Below are positions 1 through 5,966 of a DNA stretch of 14,266 nt, in pieces. Under the pieces are notes generated by a model that was not told the origin of the DNA, did not search any database, and saw only the letters and a list, made by a program, of their open reading frames with translations. The position numbers were made by a program, and so were the translations under genes. Within the stretch, counting starts at the first letter, position 1. Each line of letters opens with the position of its first letter. The stretch is taken from the NCBI GenBank assembly GCA_021734725.1, contig JAIPIM010000070.1, forward strand, positions 1-14,266, given 5' to 3'. The DNA comes from Minisyncoccota bacterium (GTDB taxonomy: Bacteria > Verrucomicrobiota > Lentisphaeria > Oligosphaerales > MVZH01).

Positions 1-880
1 CCTGCCAGGCGCCGTAGATGGACCGGAGTGACTCATCGGTCACCACAACGTCAAAGTACCCACTGGTGAAATCCCGATACCGTCCGATCATGGTTTGCAG
101 AAGACATACTGTGATCATTTTCTCCTGCCGTACGACGCCGGGTTTGTACCAGTAACAGCCGCGTCCCGTCAGGTCTGCAAGTGCTTCCACAGCCTGCTTC
201 GCTAGTTGCTCACGGTCAACAAGAAAGAGGATGCGTTCGGCGCGGCCGGCGTCGATCAGTCTGCCCAGGTAAAGGCTGACCAGGTCTGTCTTGCCGGTAC
301 CGGTCGGGAGCTGCAGCAGGTATCGACGTTTCCCGAGTTCAATGGCGTGATCCAGTGCGCGCATGGACTCTTTTTGGTAAGGACGCAGTCTCAGCGTTTC
401 ACCCCGACGGACAAAGTGCTCGGGTATGTCGATTGACGCCAACGGCTTTCGATGTTTACTACGGTGAACAAGCCGCTCAAGATCTCTTTGAGAATAGAAT
501 GCGTGGACAGGTCTGGCATCGTCATTCTTATAATCCCAGAAATAGATCACTTCCCCGTTCGTCAGGAAGATGAACGGCGCACCGATTTGCCGGGCATACG
601 GGAGCGCCTGAGCTTTGGCTCGGTAAGGATCGAGTGCGTTGCGTTTGGCTTCGACTACAGCGAGCGGACGTCCGTCTGAATTATTGAGCACATAATCAGC
701 CCGTCCCTGTTTGGCAGTCTCGACCGGTTCGCCGGCATACGTTGCGGATGGATCAAACATTACGTCATGGATAGTCATTTCTGTCAAGACTTCCGATTTG
801 TTGGTCGGATCCCAACCGGCTTGCCGCAACAAGTCGTCCACAAGAATCCTGGCATCTGTTTCTGTCGAATTGTTTTTCAC
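1..880 (-). CDS. hsdR: Type I restriction enzyme R subunit (HsdR-like nuclease-helicase), 3' end outside window
   Basis: The N-terminal 293 residues of a restriction motor subunit are visible; the rest lies beyond the left edge. An HSDR_N-type PD-(D/E)xK nuclease domain comes first, with D62 in GRADYVLN and E77-x-K79 in AVVEAKR. A superfamily 2 helicase domain follows: RLRPYQKESMRAL at about 164-176, Walker A LPTGTGKT at 191-198, and motif II with the RSIYG signature at 282-290. In type I systems HsdR cleaves DNA after ATP-driven translocation, with HsdM and HsdS giving specificity; those genes are not in view. I chose GTG at 880 because an in-frame TAG lies just upstream and a purine-rich GAGAAGAAAG precedes it. 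Oddity: motif II reads DESL where DECH or DEAH is usual. It lies downstream of an exact sigma-54 promoter and a sigma-54 activator gene in the same direction. Family call is firm; membership of a complete type I system is inferred. Confidence 0.9.
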   Translation of the reverse strand, partial: MKNNSTETDARILVDDLLRQAGWDPTNKSEVLTEMTIHDVMFDPSATYAGEPVETAKQGRADYVLNNSDGRPLAVVEAKRNALDPYRAKAQALPYARQIGAPFIFLTNGEVIYFWDYKNDDARPVHAFYSQRDLERLVHRSKHRKPLASIDIPEHFVRRGETLRLRPYQKESMRALDHAIELGKRRYLLQLPTGTGKTDLVSLYLGRLIDAGRAERILFLVDREQLAKQAVEALADLTGRGCYWYKPGVVRQEKMITVCLLQTMIGRYRDFTSGYFDVVVTDESLRSIYGAWQ

Positions 881-1027
881 TGAACTTTCTTCTCGCAGTT
901 GATGGTTCCTCTACGTCATCAAAATACAACTTTGCAATCTAAATGTAGCAACCGGGTTCAGCGTTATCAATTGACGAGGCGACTCAGCACCAATCCCCGC
1001 TCAACGGTGGTAATCCAAGCAAGTAAA

Positions 1028-1043
1028 AGCAAGCGCCGTGCCA
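1028..1043 (-). promoter_or_regulatory. Sigma-54 (-24/-12) promoter driving hsdR
   Basis: On the minus strand the sequence reads TGGCACG, then GCGC, then TTGCT. This matches every position of the sigma-54 consensus TGGCACG-N4-TTGCW, with exactly ten bases between the invariant GG and GC. It begins five bases after the stop codon of the sigma-54 activator gene and points at the hsdR-like gene. The predicted transcript starts near 1017, giving a leader of roughly 137 bases. No other exact match was found by eye in the window. Confidence 0.88.
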
Positions 1044-1047
1044 CAGC

Positions 1048-2640
1048 CTATTTTTCGTGTGATTCCCAGTCCACATCCAGCCGTTTAAGTTGTCCGTCCA
1101 GGGTCTGGTAGTTTTTCATGCCCAGGAGGCGGGCGGCTTCGGCTTTTACGCCGTGCGCTTCGCGCATGGCGCGCCCGAGAAAGTGCCGCTGGATCTCTTC
1201 GAGATGCTCCTGCAGGCTGAACCCGTCCCCGAGTGGACATTCAAGTATATCGCGTGTCGTGTCCCGTGCAACCGGCATTTCCGAGAGCGCAGTGCGCAGA
1301 TCCACCTCCGTGAGTTCGTCGTTTGCGGACATCACCGCGGCCTGCAACAGGCAGTTACGCAGCTCTCGAACATTCCCCGGCCAGGGGTGGCGTACCATAA
1401 ACGCAGTTGTGCTGTCAGAAAGTTTCTTGTGGACGTAGCCGGGCTCGTGACGGCTGAAGTCGGCGTTGATCTGGGCGAGGAGTGCGTCCGCGATGCGCGG
1501 GATGTCGGACCTGCGGTGGCGCAATGGCGGCAGTTTAATGGTGATCACGGCCAGCCGGTACAGGAGATCGTCGCGGAACGCGCCGTCGCGGGTTGCTGTG
1601 ACCAAGTCGCGATTGGTCGCGGCAATCACCCTGACATTGACCCTTTGGTCTTTTTCGCCGCCAAGCCGCCGCAGTTTCGTGGCACAGGGATCCTCCCCCG
1701 GCAGGGGCTGAAGGATGCGCAAGAGCTTGGATTGCAGTTCGAGGCTGCACTCGCCGATTTCATCGAGGAACAAGGTACCGCCGTCCGCCCGCTCGAACGC
1801 CCCGCGATGCGTGCTGTCCGCTCCAGTGAATGCGCCTTTTTCATATCCAAACAGCTCGGATTCCAGAAGCGAGGAAGGGAGGGCCGCGCAATTCACTACT
1901 TCAAAGGGTTTTTCGCGCCGGTGACTCGCGGCATGCATGGCGTGCGCGAACATCTCCTTGCCGGTGCCGCTTTCACCGAGCAGCAGCACCGGCACATCGC
2001 GGACCGCGGCCTTGCGCGCACGGCCGACCGCCAGTCGGATGGCCTGACTGTTGCCAATGATACTCTCGAATCCCGGAACATCCGAAGGCGCGTGTGCCGC
2101 CAGATGCTGGAGCGAGCTGTCCGGACCGCGCAAAAGCTTGGGGATTACGTCAAGCGTGAGGTCAAAGGGGATGTCCGTGCGCCAGGCGTTGCCCGCGTAA
2201 GTCTGATAAAACGTCGCGGGGTATTGAGTTTTACCCAGCAGCACCCAGATGGCAGCCATCGCGGGCGTACCCGGGCTGAGCAGGATCGACAATCGGTAGT
2301 CGGATTCTGTAAGCTCGCGTGTGATGGTTTGCATCTCGCGGCTGACCGTCGAGAGTATTTCTCCGTAGTCGGTCGGGTTGGTCAGCGACATGTGTCGCAG
2401 CGCGCAGTTCCGCCCCAGCCAATCGACGTACGCTTGTGAAACGTCCTCTGCGTAATTGCTCAGCAGGTAGACACGGTCGAAGTCTTCGTGGTCCAGCAGT
2501 GTCTTGACCGGTCCGGTGCCGCCCTCCGGTGGTTTAACGCTGCCCAGCAGTGCTTCAAGTTTTTTCTGCATGTCGGCCGTCTGTGCGAGTGCCATCGCGC
2601 GCAGGTCCGTATGCCCGATCCAGGAGACAAGAACATTCAT
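1048..2640 (-). CDS. Sigma-54-dependent activator with N-terminal CARF/RtcR-like sensor domain
   Basis: A bacterial enhancer-binding protein of about 530 residues. The N-terminal ~175 residues resemble the CARF-type sensor of RtcR: an opening strand (MNVLVSWIGHTD), a second strand with VYLLSNY, and the ligand-site-like segment LSPGTPAMAAIWVLL, the counterpart of the ITTGTH region of E. coli RtcR. The AAA+ domain is complete: Walker A GESGTGKE (about 222-229), the sigma-54-contacting GAFTGA loop (269-274), Walker B GGTLFLDEIG (about 287-296) and HPWPGNVREL (about 418-427). A Fis-type HTH ends the protein (EAARLLGMKNYQTLDGQLKRL). I prefer the ATG at 2640 because it begins directly at the first sensor strand; an ATG at 2658 adds six residues, and neither has a good ribosome site. 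RtcR activates RNA-repair genes; here the adjacent sigma-54 promoter faces hsdR, so that is the likely target. Fold and class are secure, ligand unknown. Confidence 0.92.
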   Translation of the reverse strand: MNVLVSWIGHTDLRAMALAQTADMQKKLEALLGSVKPPEGGTGPVKTLLDHEDFDRVYLLSNYAEDVSQAYVDWLGRNCALRHMSLTNPTDYGEILSTVSREMQTITRELTESDYRLSILLSPGTPAMAAIWVLLGKTQYPATFYQTYAGNAWRTDIPFDLTLDVIPKLLRGPDSSLQHLAAHAPSDVPGFESIIGNSQAIRLAVGRARKAAVRDVPVLLLGESGTGKEMFAHAMHAASHRREKPFEVVNCAALPSSLLESELFGYEKGAFTGADSTHRGAFERADGGTLFLDEIGECSLELQSKLLRILQPLPGEDPCATKLRRLGGEKDQRVNVRVIAATNRDLVTATRDGAFRDDLLYRLAVITIKLPPLRHRRSDIPRIADALLAQINADFSRHEPGYVHKKLSDSTTAFMVRHPWPGNVRELRNCLLQAAVMSANDELTEVDLRTALSEMPVARDTTRDILECPLGDGFSLQEHLEEIQRHFLGRAMREAHGVKAEAARLLGMKNYQTLDGQLKRLDVDWESHEK

Positions 2641-2660
2641 GGTGCGGTATAATCCCATTT

Positions 2661-2689
2661 ATTAAGTCACAATCTCTATTGTACTTAAT
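2661..2689. repeat. Imperfect palindrome upstream of the sigma-54 activator gene
   Basis: ATTAAGTCACAAT and ATTGTACTTAAT form an inverted repeat around a CTCT centre; the arms are perfectly complementary over 12 bases except for one extra base in the left arm. It is AT-rich in a GC-rich setting and ends 20 bases upstream of the preferred start (2 bases before the alternative ATG at 2658). An operator for autoregulation of the activator gene, or a binding site for its Fis-type HTH, is the simplest reading. Confidence 0.5.
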
Positions 2690-2718
2690 GATGTGGGGAA
2701 GTGCAAGAGGCCTGGGAG

Positions 2719-2747
2719 CCTGTCGGACTTGGGCGGACACCGACAGG
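2719..2747. terminator. Perfect 8-bp stem-loop between transcription units
   Basis: CCTGTCGG (2719-2726) and CCGACAGG (2740-2747) pair perfectly around a 13-base loop. It lies in the 174-base gap after the stop of the GntR/solute-binding regulator and before the activator gene, both on the minus strand. No T-run follows on either strand, so intrinsic termination is uncertain; it could instead be an attenuator or a transcript-end stabilising hairpin. Confidence 0.35.
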
Positions 2748-2833
2748 TCGCGGCCGGGTGGAACCGCCGCCCGTATTTCTCTCTTGCGGACCAGATGGTT
2801 GTGGTGTGTTTTTGCCGGCGGCGGATCACGGTC

Positions 2834-4297
2834 TCACAGTGACCGGGGAAATAGGGCCTCTATCCCGCGGTGGCGGTCTTCCATCATTTGCAGCGCGGAT
2901 GATGCGGAGGCCTCGCCGGATAAGAGTGCGTTGAACGCCGGTCCCCAAACTTCGCCCTCGAAAATACGGTGCAACCGTGACGGCAACCGGTCGAACGCAC
3001 TGGCGGAAAGCTCGGCGGATAACCTTGTGTCCCCAAGGGGACATTCCTTCGCGCTGATTTCCCGAGCGGAAATGTTACCGCCGTTGGCCGCCAGTCTGCG
3101 TTGCAGGTCTGAGCCTGACACGTATTTCAGCCACTCCCAGCCAGCCAGGGGGAGAATGGTTTCCGCATTGAGTGCCCACGTGACCACGATCTTGTGTCCC
3201 AGTGCCCCTTCTTCCCGCGGCGGCCGGAAGTTCAGGATCGGAAAATGGCAGAACCGTTGTAAATAGGGATTCATGCTTGTGCCGTGAAAGTAAAACAGCA
3301 TCTCCCCGGCCAGGAACTTCCTCAGCTCCATATGGTCGTCCCCTCCTTTGTGAAACATCGCCCGTTCAATGCTCAGCACCTCGCGAAACCATTCCAGCAT
3401 CCTCCTTGCATGATCCGTGGCGCGATACCGGGCGGCCGCATACGCTCGATCGCATCGAAACACCCCGAAATACAGCATGTATGTATAGGCGGCAAGAAAG
3501 TTCATACCATAGACGCCGCCGCCCAAAATCGGTATGGCTGTTTTGACCAGGTCGAGCAAGACTTCCCAATCCCAGGTCGCATCGTCCACCGCGAGGCCCG
3601 CCTTCTCCAAAAGGGACCCGTTGCAGTACATCGTCGCCACGTTAATCTCCTGCGGGAGAGCGTGAAGACGTCCATCGACCCGGCAGGCATCCAGAACACC
3701 GGGACGGAACGCCGGCCACTCATCAAGCTCCCCTTCCAGCGGCGTCAGGTCAAGCAGAAGCCCCCGCGATGCAAGCACCTGTAAATCCGCGGCATTGACA
3801 TTGAACGCATCGGGCATCGACGAGGCGTCCGAAGAGTCGGCTGTCTCATTGTTTTGGGTCCGTCGCCCCCGTAACTCGACCCCCGAATATTCAGCCGAAA
3901 ACCCTTCGAAAGCGGTCCGCCAAAAGCTACGATTCACATCGGGGTATTCGAAACTCCCCAGCTTCAGGCATTCTTGGGCATCGCCTGCCGCCGTACTGGG
4001 AGCGCCACTGACCGCCGTTTTACGCACCTCGGTAATACCACGCCCCCCCTCCTTCGTGACATAGGAACCGTCGCCGGGACGCCGACTCAGAAGCCCTTCC
4101 TCCTCAATCCGTTTCAACACTCGTCGCAGAGTACTGCGACTCACACCGAATCTTTCGCAAAGTTCCAACTCTGGAGGAAATTTTCCGTCATCTTCGAATG
4201 CATGCTCGACGATTGCACGTTTGAGTGCCTGATACAATTTTTCGGACACCGGTTCCCGCGGCCGGCCGGGTTTTCGTTTTTCCGTATTTTTTCGCAT
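2834..4297 (-). CDS. GntR-type HTH fused to a family 1 solute-binding domain, transcriptional regulator
   Basis: A 487-residue one-component sensor. Residues ~15-85 form a GntR winged helix (SEKLYQALKRAIVEH, FPPELELCERFGVSRSTLRRVLKRIEEEGLLSRRPGDGSYV). The rest resembles an ABC-transporter family 1 solute-binding protein: PDAFNVNAADLQVLASRGLLLDLTPL, then RVDGRLHALPQEINVATMYCNGSLLEKAGL, and a C-terminal part with AGWEWLKYVSG. There is no signal peptide and the HTH is N-terminal, so it should be cytoplasmic and read an intracellular ligand, probably a sugar or related solute. I prefer ATG 4297, preceded by GAGAG eight bases upstream; a GTG at 4321 overlapping the marC-like stop (GTGA) would add eight residues. 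It is the last gene of a coupled run after the PIG-L and MarC genes. The two-domain reading is confident; ligand and targets are unknown. Confidence 0.87.
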   Translation of the reverse strand: MRKNTEKRKPGRPREPVSEKLYQALKRAIVEHAFEDDGKFPPELELCERFGVSRSTLRRVLKRIEEEGLLSRRPGDGSYVTKEGGRGITEVRKTAVSGAPSTAAGDAQECLKLGSFEYPDVNRSFWRTAFEGFSAEYSGVELRGRRTQNNETADSSDASSMPDAFNVNAADLQVLASRGLLLDLTPLEGELDEWPAFRPGVLDACRVDGRLHALPQEINVATMYCNGSLLEKAGLAVDDATWDWEVLLDLVKTAIPILGGGVYGMNFLAAYTYMLYFGVFRCDRAYAAARYRATDHARRMLEWFREVLSIERAMFHKGGDDHMELRKFLAGEMLFYFHGTSMNPYLQRFCHFPILNFRPPREEGALGHKIVVTWALNAETILPLAGWEWLKYVSGSDLQRRLAANGGNISAREISAKECPLGDTRLSAELSASAFDRLPSRLHRIFEGEVWGPAFNALLSGEASASSALQMMEDRHRGIEALFPRSL

Positions 4298-4317
4298 GAA
4301 ACTTACTCTCGCCCGTT

Positions 4318-4911
4318 TCACAACCCAAAGAACCCGCGGACGCCCGTCATGATCATCTGTGCGGCAAGCGCCGTCAGCACCAATCCCGTCAACTTACTGA
4401 GGATCGAGATTCCGCGACGCCCCAGTATCGAATGAATATACCCGCTCATGAACAGGATGGCGGCGACACAGACCACGGCAAAAAGAAGCGACACGCATCC
4501 CACGAGTTTGCCCGTCGCATTGTTCAACTCCGCCCCCATTACGAGCAGGGTCCCCGTGGTGGCGGGCCCCACGACAATCGGCATGGCCAGCGGAACAACC
4601 GCCGTGGTGTCGTCCAGTGTGATATCGGCTGTCCCGGCCCGCCCGTGAACCAATGCTATCCCGGACAAAAACAGAAGAACGCCCGCGCCGACACGAAATG
4701 AATCCAGGGAGATCCCGAGCATTGAAAAAATCCACCTTCCCGCCCAGAATAAAACGAGACAGATCACGGCAACGGCCGCGGACGCAATCAACGCAAGCTT
4801 GCGACGCCTGGTCGTGTCATACCCTTCCGTCATACTGAGGAATATCGTCAACCCGAAAAAGGGGGTAAACACAAAGAATAACTTTATCCAAAGATTTAAG
4901 AACTGCTTCAT
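4318..4911 (-). CDS. MarC family integral membrane protein
   Basis: A 197-residue polytopic membrane protein with about six hydrophobic segments. Family hallmarks visible are a first segment FFVFTPFFGLTIFLSMTEG, the segment SFRVGAGVLLFLSGIALV, the central AVVPLAMPIVVGPATTGTLLVMG (the usual PLAxPxxxGPG region), and the closing LSKLTGLVLTALAAQMIMTGVRGFF. Length matches MarC/YchE proteins. The E. coli name came from multiple antibiotic resistance, but that role was not upheld and the transported substrate is unsettled. Its ATG overlaps the stop codon of the upstream PIG-L gene by four bases (ATGA), and its own stop overlaps a possible GTG start of the downstream regulator, so the three genes are probably translationally coupled. 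Family membership is confident, function unknown. Confidence 0.9.
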   Translation of the reverse strand: MKQFLNLWIKLFFVFTPFFGLTIFLSMTEGYDTTRRRKLALIASAAVAVICLVLFWAGRWIFSMLGISLDSFRVGAGVLLFLSGIALVHGRAGTADITLDDTTAVVPLAMPIVVGPATTGTLLVMGAELNNATGKLVGCVSLLFAVVCVAAILFMSGYIHSILGRRGISILSKLTGLVLTALAAQMIMTGVRGFFGL

Positions 4912-5651
4912 GTATTGTAAGTCTCGATCTCATACGCTTCCGCGTAGTCATGCTGGAGCTTTAATTCTCGGGCAATCGACCTGTTGACGGCCAGGATGCG
5001 CTCATCGAACCCATGACCGCGCGTACGCAGATTACGCTGCTGCTGCGAGTCGTGAAAACGCAGCAGCTCAGCTTTCCAGTCCGCCGCGTCTTGATCGAAG
5101 GGCATGTAAAGGTCCGTCCGCATGGCAACAGTCTTGGGATCGCGGTTGAGCCATCCGACAACTGTCTGATCGAGACATCCGACAGCCCGCGTGAAGAGCG
5201 AATACATCACCCGATGGCCGCTGTTTGTGTCGTTCCCGTGCGGCAGGAACACAATATCCGGTTTTCTGCTCTTCAGCAAGTTCTCAATCGCGGCGAGATT
5301 CGCGGGATTATCCAACGGCTGGTCCTCGGCATCGTTGGCCAAAGAGAGAAATGTCAAACGTTTTTCGGGTAAGCCGAAGAATTCCAGGCTGCGCCGTTGC
5401 TCCTCTTCCCGAAGGGCGGCCTTCCCCGTTAACGTCAGCCCCGCATGGTACGCGTCTTCCACACCACTCCCCGTTCGCGACACCGCAACATCGATGGAGT
5501 GGCCCGCGTGAAACAGAAATCGGAGCGTGACCCCGATGGCATCGAAGTCGTCGGGATGCGGACCGAGAGCAAGCATCCTCAGCTTCGCGGGCAGCGACAG
5601 ATCCAGTATGGAGCACGGTCCCGCTTGGGACGCCAGTTTCTCAATCGACAC
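4908..5651 (-). CDS. PIG-L/LmbE family deacetylase
   Basis: A 247-residue zinc-dependent N-deacetylase of the LmbE fold, which removes acetyl groups from N-acetylglucosamine-type sugars or related amides. The metal motif appears as GPHPDD (His ~32, second Asp ~35); the usual Glu following HPDD is Phe here. The third metal ligand is probably the His of HGNDTNSGHR (~146). FLPHGNDTNSGHRVMYSLFTRAV matches the family's PHPNDxHxDHR-type block. I chose GTG 5651 because AAAGGAG sits nine bases upstream; GTG 5672 and ATG 5660 are in frame but have no usable ribosome site. There is no signal peptide, so it is cytoplasmic. It heads the coupled run with the MarC-type and GntR/solute-binding genes, suggesting a role in processing an acylated amino sugar or glycoside. 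Confidence 0.88.
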   Translation of the reverse strand: MSIEKLASQAGPCSILDLSLPAKLRMLALGPHPDDFDAIGVTLRFLFHAGHSIDVAVSRTGSGVEDAYHAGLTLTGKAALREEEQRRSLEFFGLPEKRLTFLSLANDAEDQPLDNPANLAAIENLLKSRKPDIVFLPHGNDTNSGHRVMYSLFTRAVGCLDQTVVGWLNRDPKTVAMRTDLYMPFDQDAADWKAELLRFHDSQQQRNLRTRGHGFDERILAVNRSIARELKLQHDYAEAYEIETYNT

Positions 5652-5966
5652 GTTCCGCATCTCCTTTGTCACTTATACCTGTAGACTCCTGCGAAATAGC
5701 CTTCGCATGAGTCGTTCGTGGTTACGACACAAATTATTTTTAGTTCCTCACGGTTTTCTGTAAGATCAGAGAGCTGTCAGTCCATTTCGCGCTCGATCAT
5801 CCAGCATCTGAACAACCCGATTAGAAGGGCAAAAGATTACGGCGAAAAATTACGGATTACGAGAAAGTGGACTCGTTCACCGTAATCTTTACCGTAATCG
5901 TCGCCCACAATCGTCAACCGGCTTCTCTTTTCATATTTATCGTAAAGCATTTGACATGACCAAGAA
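5652..5966. other. Intergenic region between oxidoreductase and PIG-L operon
   Basis: About 315 bases without a credible gene. On the side nearest the oxidoreductase stop it holds the nested ATTACGG inverted repeat (5835-5899). Nearer the PIG-L gene it is more AT-rich around 5730-5750, and GTCGT (5711-5715) and ACGAC (5724-5728) form a short dyad that could be an operator. A promoter for the PIG-L operon is expected on the minus strand here, but I see no convincing -35/-10 pair. Confidence 0.6.
5835..5899. repeat. Nested inverted repeat built from ATTACGG modules
   Basis: Three pairs nest around one centre: GATTACGG (5835-5842) with CCGTAATC (5892-5899), ATTACGG (5849-5855) with CCGTAAT (5880-5886), and ACGAG (5859-5863) with CTCGT (5872-5876), closing an 8-base loop. 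Between the outer pairs the spacers are six and five bases; the two inner pairs are separated by a symmetric 3x3 internal loop. It lies about 70 bases after the oxidoreductase stop codon. It could act as a terminator-like or transcript-end structure, or be a member of a dispersed genomic repeat family. Confidence 0.7.

Noticed and set aside
979..992. Second sigma-54-like site on the minus strand (TGG...GC) in the hsdR leader
   Set aside because: The GG and GC are nine bases apart, not ten, and the flanking bases fit the consensus poorly.
1090..2439. 449-codon open frame on the plus strand opposite the sigma-54 activator gene
   Set aside because: It mirrors a gene whose minus-strand product has every AAA+ activator motif; the plus-strand translation shows no recognisable domain and is a GC-driven shadow.
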